IMG/VR virus record: IMGVR_UViG_3300027985_000501
Span: 1 to 41,063 of that record
Length of the DNA: 41,063 bases
Source: a virus
Reading direction: 5' to 3' (one strand)
In this document: piece after piece, positions 30,335 through 38,138 of the stretch
How the letters are laid out: the number at the start of each line of letters is the position of its first letter
Numbering within the stretch: position 1 is the first letter of the stretch
The notes under the pieces: generated by a model
Database searches by the model: none
Told to the model about the DNA's origin: nothing
Seen by the model: the letters and a program-made list of their open reading frames with translations, nothing else
Program-made: the position numbers and the translations under genes

Positions 30335-31933
30335 GCGGCGAATTTCCCTCAGGCGCGCCGCCTCTACCAGGACATGCCCGTCCTGCATCTTCACCTTCAC
30401 CGTTGCGGGGCAATACAGATGCGGCCATTCTGCCAACGCGCCGTCGGCCGTCTCCGCCGTGCCTCCGAACGTGCGCCAGCGGGCAATGGCGCCCGCCCGA
30501 TCCGGGCCGCCGAATTCCAGCTTCTCAGCAAGCTCCACGCCGTCCTCCACGTCGTATCGCACGATCACGCCGCCCGCGCCGTCGCCAAAAGCCCCCCACC
30601 CCCGCACTTCGACCCATCCCCGGAGCATGGGGCCGTGGGTCAGGCATTCGGCCACGGTCGGCGGAAACCAGTATCGGCACTCCGGGCACTCCTTGCTCTG
30701 CGGGGCGCAAAGCTCGTGGCACCTCGGGCATTCCTTCTCAGCTGGGGCATCGCCCGGCACGTAGATGGCGCCGCAGTGCGGGCATTTGTCCAGGTGTGCG
30801 GCGTATTCAGTGTCGCAGGTGCGGCAACAGCGGGGCGGCGTCGTCTCTATGTGCGGGTCCTCAGGCATCCCGAGCCGGGAGATGTTGCCTCCGTAGTCCA
30901 GGACAAGGCAGTCACGTTTGCCCGGCGCCAGTCGGGTCCCGCGCCCGCACATCTGGACATACAGGTTTGCAGACTTGGTGGCCCGCGCGAGAACCACCGC
31001 GTCAATTCCTCGCGCGTCGAAACCTGTCGTGGCCACGGCCACATTGATCAGAGCCGCCACCCGCCCAGCCTTGACATCCGCAACGATCTCGGCGCGTTCG
31101 GCATCGCCCGTGGTCCCAAGTAGCAGGCGCGTGCTCAGACCGCGCGCCGCCAGAAGGTCGGACATGGCCTTGGCGTGGCGCTTGCCCGATGCGAACACAA
31201 TGCGGCATTTCCGCCCGGCGGTCTTGGCCATGATGTCGTCGGCCATGGCCTCGGCGATCTGCATGGCGGCCTCGTCCAGATCGGCCTCGACGTATTCGCC
31301 CGCCCGCGTGCGGACGCTCGACAGGTCAATGGCCAGCTCGGTCGGCACCGCGACCAGAGGCGACAGGTAGCCGAGATCGGTCAGCTTGCCCATAGTGACG
31401 CGGTATGCCAGCGTGTCCGCCAGCGCGTCCGCGCCCTCGTAGAGCAGGCCATTGTCCATCCGGTATGGCGTGGCCGTCAACAGGACCACCAACTTCGCGC
31501 CCAGCGCCTCGAGCACCTTGCGGTATTGCGCGTCCTCGCGCGGCGGAATGCGGTGCGCCTCATCGACAAAAACCACGTCGCGCGGGGGCAACGCCCCCTT
31601 GGCCCGTAGGCGGGCCGCGAGCGACTGCATGGACGCCGAAATGATCGGGCTCACAATGTCCTTCGCCTTGAGCTTGGCCGAATACCGGCCGCAGTAGCCC
31701 CCGAGATCGACGACAGCCTGCGCGTTCTGCTCTACAAGCTCCGTCACGTGGGCAAGGATGGCGACCCGGTGCCCTGCTTCCTGGAAGTCCATGGCGAGCT
31801 GACCCATGATCGGGGACTTGCCGCCCCCGGTCGGGATTTCGATGAGGGGCCGGCGCGAGCCGGCTTCCACCGCATCGTGCAGCGCGTTGAGCGCATCAAT
31901 CTGGTAGTCTCGGAACTCGAAAGCCACCGTCAT
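30323..31933 (-). CDS. SF2 DEAD/DEAH-type helicase with zinc ribbons
   Basis: A 536-residue protein. Helicase motifs are in order: Q-like FRDYQIDAL, motif I PTGGGKS, Ia, motif II DEAH, motif III TATP, motif IV-V (IVFASGKRHAKAM, NVAVATTGFDARG) and motif VI QMCGRGTR. After the helicase core two Cys-x2-Cys zinc-ribbon-like segments follow (CCRTCDTEYAAHLDKCPHC and CPRCHELCAPQSKECPEC). The protein likely unwinds DNA or RNA in replication or recombination. The start overlaps the primase-helicase stop (ATGA); the last codons overlap a 21-base repeat. The zinc part is an unusual addition for a phage helicase of this size. Confidence 0.88.
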   Translation of the reverse strand: MTVAFEFRDYQIDALNALHDAVEAGSRRPLIEIPTGGGKSPIMGQLAMDFQEAGHRVAILAHVTELVEQNAQAVVDLGGYCGRYSAKLKAKDIVSPIISASMQSLAARLRAKGALPPRDVVFVDEAHRIPPREDAQYRKVLEALGAKLVVLLTATPYRMDNGLLYEGADALADTLAYRVTMGKLTDLGYLSPLVAVPTELAIDLSSVRTRAGEYVEADLDEAAMQIAEAMADDIMAKTAGRKCRIVFASGKRHAKAMSDLLAARGLSTRLLLGTTGDAERAEIVADVKAGRVAALINVAVATTGFDARGIDAVVLARATKSANLYVQMCGRGTRLAPGKRDCLVLDYGGNISRLGMPEDPHIETTPPRCCRTCDTEYAAHLDKCPHCGAIYVPGDAPAEKECPRCHELCAPQSKECPECRYWFPPTVAECLTHGPMLRGWVEVRGWGAFGDGAGGVIVRYDVEDGVELAEKLEFGGPDRAGAIARWRTFGGTAETADGALAEWPHLYCPATVKVKMQDGHVLVEAARLREIRRRRK

Positions 31934-33927
31934 CCCCCTTCAATCCGTCCGAGCACGGCCTTGCCCGCCTCGTCAACCATTGGCATTTCCGCCGCCTCCA
32001 TGAACGCCGCCCAATTCTGGCCCTTGCATACCTTGTGGGTCTTGTCGAGCTGCAGCACCTGTTGGCGAACGAGCCGTTTATAGGCCAGATCCCATCTGGC
32101 CACGGCGAGACTACCGCTTTCGCCCGGCTTTGTCCAGCGCTGTAGCATGGCGCTCCGCAGGTCGGCCTCCAGCACGCCTTCCGGGGCATCCCGCACCGCT
32201 CTGGCGATCTCGCCTGCGTCCCCGCCGATGTCGTTGCGCCACGCCTCGGCCATGGCCTCGCGCTCCTCGGCGTGCCGCAGGGTGGATACCTTGTCCTCTC
32301 CTAGCATGTGCGACTTGAACAGGAAGTGCAGTTCCTCGCCGGCTTCGCCCTCCTTCTGCTTGGTTGTAATAAGCTTTACAACCCCTTCGCCCTCGTTCTT
32401 GATCTGAAATTCGCTGTCCGTCGCCGCCCGGAGCGCGCCAGATCCGCGCGGCCGGTTCGGCGCCCCCTCGCCCGTGTGGTGCAGGACGAGGCAGGTGGCG
32501 TTAAATTCCGTCTGGAAAGTCCTCAGCGCGTTGACAAAGGCGTTCATGTCCTTCGTCGCGTTCTCGTCCCCATCCCCGAAACAGCGGGCCAGAGTATCAA
32601 ACACGATCAGCGCAGGTGGCTTCCCATGCAGGGCCAAGGCAAGCTCATAGGTCTCTACTACCAAGGCGCGCCAATCCCCTTCATCCAGCATGCGCACGGC
32701 CGGGATGCAGAAGAACGGGACCGCTGGCAGGTCAGGCGCCCATGGCGCCGGCCTGGACAGATCGACCCCCCGTTCCATGGCCCAGGCCGTGGCCCGGCGC
32801 AGAATGCCGTTGTGCCCCTCGCCCGCCAGATAGATGACCGGGCCTGGCTTCACCTGCTTGCCTGCGTATTCGGTTCCAGTCGCCACGGACAGCGCCATGT
32901 CGAGGGCCGCGTAGGTCTTTCCAACGAACGACGGGCCATACATCATGGAGAGCGAGCCCCGCTCGAACATGCCGTCGATCAGCCAGTCCATCGGTTTCGG
33001 TTCGGTCAGCCCGATGAACCGAAACCTGTCCGGCAGAGGCGGCGCCTCCGGGGCCGTCTCGGGATGAGGCGCGCTCCCGTGCTCCGTAGCTTCGCCCAGC
33101 GCCGCCCCAAGCCTCGCGATCCGGGCTATCTGATAGGCGGCGTCGGTCTTTCCTTGCAGCGCCTCCCAGCCAACCGAGGTATATGGGCTTCCTTCGACCT
33201 GGTCGCAGGTGCGCTCTGTGGCGACGGCGTCATACCCGCCCGGCCACTGGCGGGACCATTCGTGGAAGAGTTCGCGCCATTCCACATTCCCGCCGCAGGC
33301 GGCATGGAGCATCCCGCCCGTCGCCTTCCAGGTGGCGAAGTCCACCTCGGCGCCGTTCTGGATGTGCTCAAGCGCGTCCCGGACGTCATCGATGGAGGGC
33401 GCCATGAGTTCTTCTGGTGGCGGAGCCCGACGCGCCGCCACCAGAACGCGCTCGCCCAGCCATTGCGGCAGAGGGGCGATATCTGAGCCGCTTGCCACTT
33501 CATAGTGGCGGCCGCCAACAACCGAGGGAGGCGCCAGCACATACCCGCCGCGGCCACGGGTGTCGATGCCCGGGCCGAGGGCGCTTTCCGAGGTGGAACG
33601 CCCTTCGCCATCGAAGTAGAGGTGGCGGCCCCCGCTCGGGGTGCGAACCTCGTAGGTCTGGGGCGTGCCGGGAAGCGTGGCCCATGTCTCGCTCCCGGTC
33701 TTTCCGTTCTTGTCGTCCAGATCGACGACTAGCAGCCCGGAGAGGCCGGTCGCGATCCCGATGTTGTAATCGGGGTTCTTCTCCCACCACTCGCGGATGG
33801 TGTCGGGGTTAGTGGTGCTAAGCGTGAAGCCGCCCTTCACGGCAGGCGTCTTCCCGTTCGGCACGCAGGGGAAGACATGGAAGCCCGCGGCAGCATGGGC
33901 GAGGGCCGCGTCAAGGAGCGATGTCAT
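31930..33927 (-). CDS. Primase-helicase (Prim-Pol plus RepA-type ATPase)
   Basis: A 665-residue, two-domain protein. The N-terminus is a bifunctional primase-polymerase domain: IATGLSGLLVVDLDDKNG (metal-binding Asp pair), TPSGGRHLYF, GIDTRGRGGYVLAPPSV. From about residue 300 a RecA/RepA-like ATPase follows: GPSFVGKT (Walker A), VIYLAGEGHNG, LIVFDTLARCFGDGDEN (Walker B) and LVLHHTGE. It would prime and unwind at the fork. The C-terminus has a winged-helix-like segment (GEIARAVRDAPEGVLEADLRSAMLQRW). ATG 33927 has no strong ribosome site, but the preceding stop lies just upstream (TGATCATG). Confidence 0.92.
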   Translation of the reverse strand: MTSLLDAALAHAAAGFHVFPCVPNGKTPAVKGGFTLSTTNPDTIREWWEKNPDYNIGIATGLSGLLVVDLDDKNGKTGSETWATLPGTPQTYEVRTPSGGRHLYFDGEGRSTSESALGPGIDTRGRGGYVLAPPSVVGGRHYEVASGSDIAPLPQWLGERVLVAARRAPPPEELMAPSIDDVRDALEHIQNGAEVDFATWKATGGMLHAACGGNVEWRELFHEWSRQWPGGYDAVATERTCDQVEGSPYTSVGWEALQGKTDAAYQIARIARLGAALGEATEHGSAPHPETAPEAPPLPDRFRFIGLTEPKPMDWLIDGMFERGSLSMMYGPSFVGKTYAALDMALSVATGTEYAGKQVKPGPVIYLAGEGHNGILRRATAWAMERGVDLSRPAPWAPDLPAVPFFCIPAVRMLDEGDWRALVVETYELALALHGKPPALIVFDTLARCFGDGDENATKDMNAFVNALRTFQTEFNATCLVLHHTGEGAPNRPRGSGALRAATDSEFQIKNEGEGVVKLITTKQKEGEAGEELHFLFKSHMLGEDKVSTLRHAEEREAMAEAWRNDIGGDAGEIARAVRDAPEGVLEADLRSAMLQRWTKPGESGSLAVARWDLAYKRLVRQQVLQLDKTHKVCKGQNWAAFMEAAEMPMVDEAGKAVLGRIEGG

Positions 33928-33929
33928 GA

Positions 33930-34256
33930 TCAGAGCGACCTACGGCATCCACGGGCGCCAGTCTGGGGCTCCATAAAGGAAAATTCCGGCAGGCCGTCAC
34001 GGGCCCTCGCCTTGAGCAGGTCGCGCGTCGAGGGGCTGTCATCCAGCCCGGCGAGACGGATCACATCCCCGCCGTCCTTCGAATAGATCCAAGTGTCAAA
34101 GTCCCTGCGGCCGATCTCGAGGAGCCGCTTGCGCTTCCACGCAGCCGGCGGGCGTTTGCTGGTAGAATGGCGCCACGGGTTATGCGCATGGCGGATGGCC
34201 TCCACCAGGACGGCAATCCATAGCGCGCGGCAACTATCGACCGTGACGTGCTCCAT
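33930..34256 (-). CDS. Hypothetical protein upstream of the primase
   Basis: A 108-residue protein, start chosen at ATG 34256, which overlaps the stop of the gene before it (TGATG). Parts: CRALWIAVLVEAIRHAHNPW, KRKRLLEIGRRDFDTWIYSKDGGDVIRLAGLD. The RDFxTxxxxAGxDxxxV-like segment is found in several phage proteins of unknown role. Basic and helical; possibly DNA binding. Confidence 0.65.
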   Translation of the reverse strand: MEHVTVDSCRALWIAVLVEAIRHAHNPWRHSTSKRPPAAWKRKRLLEIGRRDFDTWIYSKDGGDVIRLAGLDDSPSTRDLLKARARDGLPEFSFMEPQTGARGCRRSL

Positions 34257-34492
34257 CACGCTTCTCTCCATCCGTCCGGCTGCGTGGACGGCTTGCCCTC
34301 GGAGTTGCGCCCCCAGCACACACCATCGCACCAGTCAGCGGGGGGCTCAACATCATCAGCGATGGCCCACGTCTCGAAGTCACCGCCGTCCCAAACCCAT
34401 TGGATCAGGAACACCCCCTCGCCGGGGATACGGGCGAGGATGGCGCATCCATCCCGCGGCGCGGTTTCCATCGGCCGCCATTCATCGGTCAT
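34256..34492 (-). CDS. DUF551-like small protein
   Basis: A 78-residue protein that begins WRPMETAPRDGCAILARIPG, the core pattern of a small phage family (WRPIETAPxDGTxIL), with FLIQWVWDGGDFETWAI and an end GWREA. GGAGGGCG precedes ATG 34492. These proteins are common in alphaproteobacterial phages but have no proven function. Confidence 0.75.
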   Translation of the reverse strand: MTDEWRPMETAPRDGCAILARIPGEGVFLIQWVWDGGDFETWAIADDVEPPADWCDGVCWGRNSEGKPSTQPDGWREA

Positions 34493-34683
34493 GCCACGCC
34501 CTCCTTATTGTTGGCGCGATAATTCGCCCACGCCATGCGTCGGGCCATGAAGCGGTCGCAGCACGCCGGACCCTCCACCTCTCCGCGTTCCCAGCAATAC
34601 ATCTCATCGCTTTCGCGCCAGACCACCCGATACCCGGGCGGTAGTGTCTGGTTTTTGGAAAAACGGATCACGTCAATACGCAT
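34489..34683 (-). CDS. Hypothetical protein, 64 residues
   Basis: Reads MRIDVIRFSKNQTLPPGYRV and then WRESDEMYCWERGEVEGPACCDRFMARRMAW. Three cysteines and several Trp/Tyr; basic C-terminus. GGAGG site upstream; stop overlaps the DUF551-like start. Unknown function. Confidence 0.65.
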   Translation of the reverse strand: MRIDVIRFSKNQTLPPGYRVVWRESDEMYCWERGEVEGPACCDRFMARRMAWANYRANNKEGVA

Positions 34684-34780
34684 AGCTCTGGACCTCCGGC
34701 GTCACGCGCACGCAGCTACGGTCGACGGTCGCCCACCCCTCAGCCTCTTCCGCGCAACAGTCGCATCCATAGTATATCAT
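34673..34780 (-). CDS. 35-residue Cys-rich microprotein
   Basis: ATG 34780, 2 bases after the nuclease stop, reads MIYYGCDCCAEEAEGWATVD and ends SYAY. It overlaps the next gene start by 11 bases. CxCC and a later Cys suggest metal binding. The ribosome site (GGGGAT) is modest. It fills the only gap in an otherwise continuous chain of coupled genes, which supports it. Confidence 0.5.
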   Translation of the reverse strand: MIYYGCDCCAEEAEGWATVDRSCVRVTPEVQSYAY

Positions 34781-34782
34781 GG

Positions 34783-35901
34783 CTACATCCCCTGTATCTT
34801 CGCCAGCGCCTCGAGCCCGGCGCCGTTCACACGGACGGCTGGGGCCTTGTCGCTCTCCGGCGCCACCTTGAGCGCGCCCGGTGTCGTCTCAGCGAGGCCG
34901 TCGCGCAGCGGGCGCCGTTTACCGAGCCGCTTTTCGGCCTGCGCCGGGCTCACGACCTTGCGCTCCTGCCACGGGTTTACCTGATTTCCATTCAGGAAGT
35001 CAACTGCATCCTGCTCGTCCACCCACTTCCGGGCGCCCCGTCCGCGCACCAGCTTGTATCCGGGCACGTCGATGCCTCGGCCGAGCAGGTCGAGGGCCAG
35101 CTCCTCGGCGGCTGCGATGATGTCGCGGGCGTCCTGCGCCGCGTCCAGGATGGCGGGCAATGTGTCGGCAGCCGCCATGCGCTTGCGCAGCGTCTCCAGC
35201 GCCGCGGTCTTGATCGGGCAGATGACGCGGGCCGGGCACCACCGGCAGTGGTCGCCTGAGGACATCTCGTCGCGCCGGCTGTAGACCGCCCGATGCAGGG
35301 CCGTTTCGAACAGGTCGAGTTCGGCATCGGTATATACAGCCGTGTGGTCGTAGCCGAGCCGGGGCTGGACGAATGTGGCCTGATAGTAGCCATCGCCATT
35401 CCGGCCATGCTCCGCCCTCTGGGAGCACAGCAGGAACATGGCCTGAGGGTTCCCCTCGGCCGAGACAGGCACGCCGGCGCCGAATTTCCAGTCCACGATC
35501 CCGCGCAGCGTCCCGTCATCGTGCAGCGTCACCACGTCCGCCGTTCCGAAGGCGCCGTCTATCCCGGGGAAGGCGCCCCGCCGCTCGACGAAGAATTTCT
35601 CCGGGTCCAGCCGGTCGATCGCGTCCAGGCAGGGCACGATGCATTCTTCGACCAGATCCTTCGTGATCATCATGCCATAGAATTCGGAGCCTACCAGCTC
35701 GTGCGCGAACATCCCGTGAAGCAGGGCGTGCTCCACGGCCATGTGCAGGGCGGACCCCTCGGCGGCATAGGGGCTTTCAGGCGCCGGCGGGCACATCGCC
35801 GCCAGATCAATGGATCGGGGGCAAGCCAGCACGCGCTTCGCTGTGCTGGAGCCTACCACGCTGGAGTGCGCTGCTACCGCAGTGGCGGCAAGTTCAGTCA
35901 T
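34783..35901 (-). CDS. RecB-like PD-(D/E)XK nuclease (DUF2800 type)
   Basis: A 372-residue protein. Features: CPRSIDLAAMCP near the N-terminus, a SALHMAVEHALLHG helix, GIDGAFGTADVV, GIVDWKFGAG (the D-x-K catalytic core), QATFVQPRLG, and HCRWCPARVICP, a Cys cluster that together with the first Cys may bind Fe-S, as in Cas4/AddB-type nucleases. Such phage exonucleases make ssDNA for recombination. ATG 35901 has an AAGGAG site 10 bases upstream; its start overlaps the preceding gene by 8 bases. Confidence 0.88.
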   Translation of the reverse strand: MTELAATAVAAHSSVVGSSTAKRVLACPRSIDLAAMCPPAPESPYAAEGSALHMAVEHALLHGMFAHELVGSEFYGMMITKDLVEECIVPCLDAIDRLDPEKFFVERRGAFPGIDGAFGTADVVTLHDDGTLRGIVDWKFGAGVPVSAEGNPQAMFLLCSQRAEHGRNGDGYYQATFVQPRLGYDHTAVYTDAELDLFETALHRAVYSRRDEMSSGDHCRWCPARVICPIKTAALETLRKRMAAADTLPAILDAAQDARDIIAAAEELALDLLGRGIDVPGYKLVRGRGARKWVDEQDAVDFLNGNQVNPWQERKVVSPAQAEKRLGKRRPLRDGLAETTPGALKVAPESDKAPAVRVNGAGLEALAKIQGM

Positions 35902-36112
35902 CGCCCAGCAACTCCTTCTTGAATTCGTCCAGCGCGTCAACAAGGCACTCGATTTCGCGCCTGTGCAGGCGCTTGCGCAGGAAATGCCCGTCCAGATGCC
36001 CCTTTATGGGGTCATTCAGCGCGAAGCGCCAGAACGACAGTAAAAATTCGGGGTCCGAATTAATCTCGTCGTGGATGTCCTGTGGGTCCAGTTCGACGGT
36101 AAGCTTGGCCAT
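35894..36112 (-). CDS. Hypothetical protein, 72 residues
   Basis: Reads MAKLTVELDPQDIHDEINSD and so on; acidic, helical, with HLDGHFLRKRLHRREIECLVDALDEF. GGAG lies upstream of ATG 36112. It overlaps the nuclease start, so the two may be linked, for example as a partner or inhibitor. No family recognised. Confidence 0.65.
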   Translation of the reverse strand: MAKLTVELDPQDIHDEINSDPEFLLSFWRFALNDPIKGHLDGHFLRKRLHRREIECLVDALDEFKKELLGDD

Positions 36113-36113
36113 G

Positions 36114-36929
36114 TCAATTCTCCTTCTCTTCAGACTTCACTAGCACAGGCAGGGCGCGTTCGTCAACAAGCCTTTCGGCCGCCATGGCGCTGTCGGCCCG
36201 GCCGAGGTAGAAGATGAAATCGGCGAGGTATTCGCGGCCCCACATAGAAAACGGGCCTGTGTTTCTGGCGTCATAGTAGTCCGCCATTTCCCGCAAAGTC
36301 TTTCCTGCGAAGCCTGCTTCCACGTGATCAGCCCATCGGTCCAGGTCGCAGTGGGAGATGAAACGCCCAAAAAGTTCCGACCACACTTCCGTGCTGGTGT
36401 TCCCGGGGGCGTCCCAATCCAGGCCCAGGCGATCCATGTCAAGCCCGGACTTGACCCAGCGGTTCAACATATCCCGCTGGTGGCCCCCATCGTCCTCGGC
36501 CGGTTCGATGGCCGGTTTTCCGACCGGCACCAGAGTGTAGCCGGAAGCATCGTCGCCCTCGATTGCGAAACCATGAGCCGCGGCGTGGTCGCGGGCGTGC
36601 GAGAGCGCCCTTCCAACCGCCGCCGCGCTCTGTTGCGCATGGGCGGGTTGGCCTTTTCCCTTGGAATATGCGATCCCGCGGGCCTTGTTCAGCTCCTCGC
36701 GCGTAATGCCCGGGCGGCGCTTGATCTCGGAAAGTAGCCAATGCGAGACCGCCTTTCCCTCGCACGCGCGCAGCATTGTTTCTATGGTCCCGTCCGGTTC
36801 GATGGTCGCTTGCTTCCGGGGCGCTTGGGCGCGGTCCTGGGCGGACCCGAACAGCGCTTGCACCGTGGCTCGCAGGGCCTCGCCTTGCGCGAGCAGAGCG
36901 TGGATCAGCATCTTCTCTTCGTCGGTCAT
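36114..36929 (-). CDS. Hypothetical protein, 271 residues
   Basis: Start ATG 36929 with GGAGAA; it overlaps the previous stop. The sequence begins TDEEKMLIHALLAQGEALRA (helical), then TMLRACEGKAVSHWLLSEIKRRPGITREELNKARGI, resembling a winged-helix DNA-binding segment, and ends with an aromatic-rich part (DRWADHVEAGFAGKTLREMADYYD, WGREYLADFIFYLG). A role in early regulation or replication is suggested by its place only. Confidence 0.65.
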   Translation of the reverse strand: MTDEEKMLIHALLAQGEALRATVQALFGSAQDRAQAPRKQATIEPDGTIETMLRACEGKAVSHWLLSEIKRRPGITREELNKARGIAYSKGKGQPAHAQQSAAAVGRALSHARDHAAAHGFAIEGDDASGYTLVPVGKPAIEPAEDDGGHQRDMLNRWVKSGLDMDRLGLDWDAPGNTSTEVWSELFGRFISHCDLDRWADHVEAGFAGKTLREMADYYDARNTGPFSMWGREYLADFIFYLGRADSAMAAERLVDERALPVLVKSEEKEN

Positions 36930-37159
36930 TTCGTTCTCCGCAGGTTGGTGAGGTGCCGCAGGGCTTCCATGTAGCGCCGCCGGTCCGCCCGGGCGCCCTC
37001 CTCGCCCCTCCGGGCGAGGTGCGGCATGTTCTGTTCGCGGCAACGCTCGTTCGCCTCATCATATGCTGCGACGCGGCGCGCAAGGGTGGCAAGTTCGGCC
37101 TCCCAGAACGCAATCCGGGCCTCGAGCGTGAGACGTGGTCCGTCGACAGGGAGGGTCAT
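36926..37159 (-). CDS. Hypothetical protein, 77 residues
   Basis: MTLPVDGPRLTLEARIAFWE and then helical, Arg/Glu-rich (LATLARRVAAYDEANERCREQ, RADRRRYMEALRHLTNLRRTK). Start 37159 overlaps the upstream stop (ATGA). A strong coiled-coil is likely. Unknown function. Confidence 0.65.
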   Translation of the reverse strand: MTLPVDGPRLTLEARIAFWEAELATLARRVAAYDEANERCREQNMPHLARRGEEGARADRRRYMEALRHLTNLRRTK

Positions 37160-37338
37160 GCCGCGTCCTCCAGACGCCCGGCCAGCCGCACCAGATCCGA
37201 CACGTCCCGCCCTATCGCCATCTTCAGCATGGCATCCCGCTGGGCCGCCCACATCGGGAAATCCCGCGCCGGCCCGGCCGCGGCCTTATGGTGGAATTCG
37301 AGCGCGGCGAGCAGTGCGCCGGCCTGTTTCTCGTCCAT
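37156..37338 (-). CDS. First gene of the leftward operon, 60 residues
   Basis: MDEKQAGALLAALEFHHKAA... with GGAGG site before ATG 37338. Helical and mildly basic; no family recognised. It is the first gene after the early leftward promoter (37386-37414), so it is among the first proteins made after infection; small immediate-early products commonly act on host functions. Confidence 0.65.
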   Translation of the reverse strand: MDEKQAGALLAALEFHHKAAAGPARDFPMWAAQRDAMLKMAIGRDVSDLVRLAGRLEDAA

Positions 37339-37385
37339 TTGTTAACCTCCATTCAGCGCCCGGCAAGAGCGCCCGGCGTCCGAAC

Positions 37386-37414
37386 TAACTACCATCACAC
37401 TACCAACCTGTCAA
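37386..37414 (-). promoter_or_regulatory. Leftward early promoter overlapped by ACTACC repeats
   Basis: TTGACA (37414-37409, minus strand) is perfect. After 17 bases comes TAGTTA (weak -10). ACTACC copies at 37399-37404 (spacer) and 37388-37393 (overlapping -10) suggest an operator that controls the promoter. Confidence 0.55.
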
Positions 37415-37525
37415 CATTTTTCGGTGGTAGTTTCTTTGGTAGGTAACGCCCGCCCCCGCATTGCATGTTTTCAACGGCTTAGCCGCGGGCGGGGGGCATA
37501 CAACTACCTACCCAACTACCTACCC
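37388..37525. repeat. ACTACC repeat cluster including a tandem 12-mer
   Basis: Direct copies at 37388-37393 and 37399-37404, inverted copies (GGTAGT/GGTAGG) at 37426-37431 and 37438-37443, and two exact tandem copies of AACTACCTACCC at 37502-37513 and 37514-37525. The change of orientation and the tandem unit resemble iterons or operator sites for one DNA-binding protein. Confidence 0.75.
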
Positions 37526-37530
37526 GTCCC

Positions 37531-37702
37531 CTTAGATTAAGAGAGCTAAAGCTCTCTAAGCCTCCTAAGAGGCTTAGAAGAGCATAGCTCTTAGCGCTTA
37601 CGCTTAGCCGCGGGGCGGCGCTAGGGCGCCTACCGCGGCACGCGAAGCGGGCTTAATCGAGGCGGCGCTCACGCGCCGCGGATGGGGGACCAAACCCCGC
37701 GG
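37531..37702. other. Array of seven hairpins; candidate replication origin
   Basis: Stems: AGAGAGC/GCTCTCT (37540-37557), CTAAGCCTC/GAGGCTTAG (37556-37577), AAGAGC/GCTCTT (37578-37592), AGCG/CGCT (37593-37604), GGCGC/GCGCC inside CCGCGG/CCGCGG (37608-37638), GCGGCGC/GCGCCGC (37662-37679), GGGG/CCCC inside CCGCGG/CCGCGG (37676-37702). CTTAG/CTAAG recurs and allows competing folds. The first half is locally AT-richer than its surroundings. No ORF with a ribosome site is found here. Confidence 0.65.
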
Positions 37703-37716
37703 TGCGAAATTTCCTG

Positions 37717-37745
37717 TTGACCGCCGATGCGCGATGCGGTATGAA
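37717..37745 (+). promoter_or_regulatory. Rightward promoter for the 37771 gene
   Basis: TTGACC (37717-37722), 17 bases, TATGAA (37740-37745). Nearly identical to the promoters at 7637 and 29634. It lies 26 bases upstream of ATG 37771, after a clear ribosome site (AGAAGGAGAG). Confidence 0.75.
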
Positions 37746-37770
37746 TGGGCCAGCAGAAGGAGAGACTGAC

Positions 37771-38130
37771 ATGGACTGGAACAAATTCACCTACGAAGAC
37801 TTCTTGGCGGACCTTGCGGAGTTCAAGCGCGGCACTCCGGAAGGCGTCAAGGCCGACGCCGGGAAGCCCCGTCCGTCCCTGCTGTTCGCATCCATGCCCG
37901 ATGCGGTGCGGGCTGTGATCGACGTGCTCGAGCACGGGGCGCGGAAGTATGCGCCGGATAACTGGCGGCACGTTCCCGAGGCCCGTGCCCGATACCTGGA
38001 CGCCGCCTTGCGGCACATGCTGGCCCATGCGGCCGGGACGCCAGACGATGAAGACAGCGGGCTCCCGCACCTCGCCCATGCGATCTGCTCCCTGCTGTTC
38101 GTTTTGCAGTTGACAGCCGAAAGGGAATAG
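37771..38130 (+). CDS. dATP/dGTP diphosphohydrolase-like protein (DUF5664)
   Basis: A 119-residue protein. It shows GVKADAGKPRPSLL, VIDVLEHGARKYAPDNWRHVPEARARYLDAALRHMLAH and EDSGLPHLAHAICSLLFVL. These are the motifs of a phage family described as dATP/dGTP diphosphohydrolase-like (DUF5664, MazG/phosphohydrolase-like fold). It would adjust the nucleotide pools during replication. It is the first rightward gene from the control region. The coding 3' end contains the next promoter (38110-38138). Confidence 0.85.
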   Translation: MDWNKFTYEDFLADLAEFKRGTPEGVKADAGKPRPSLLFASMPDAVRAVIDVLEHGARKYAPDNWRHVPEARARYLDAALRHMLAHAAGTPDDEDSGLPHLAHAICSLLFVLQLTAERE

Positions 38131-38138
38131 ACTAGAGT
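38110..38138 (+). promoter_or_regulatory. Promoter of the terminase/late block
   Basis: TTGACA (38110-38115), 17 bases, TAGAGT (38133-38138): a perfect -35 and a 4-of-6 -10. It overlaps the end of the preceding gene and lies just upstream of a palindrome and a terminator-like hairpin, so late transcription from here may be controlled. Confidence 0.7.

Noticed and set aside
37502-37702. Possible CRISPR array
   Set aside because: Repeats are short (6 or 12 bases), in mixed orientation and without regular spacers; no cas genes occur nearby.
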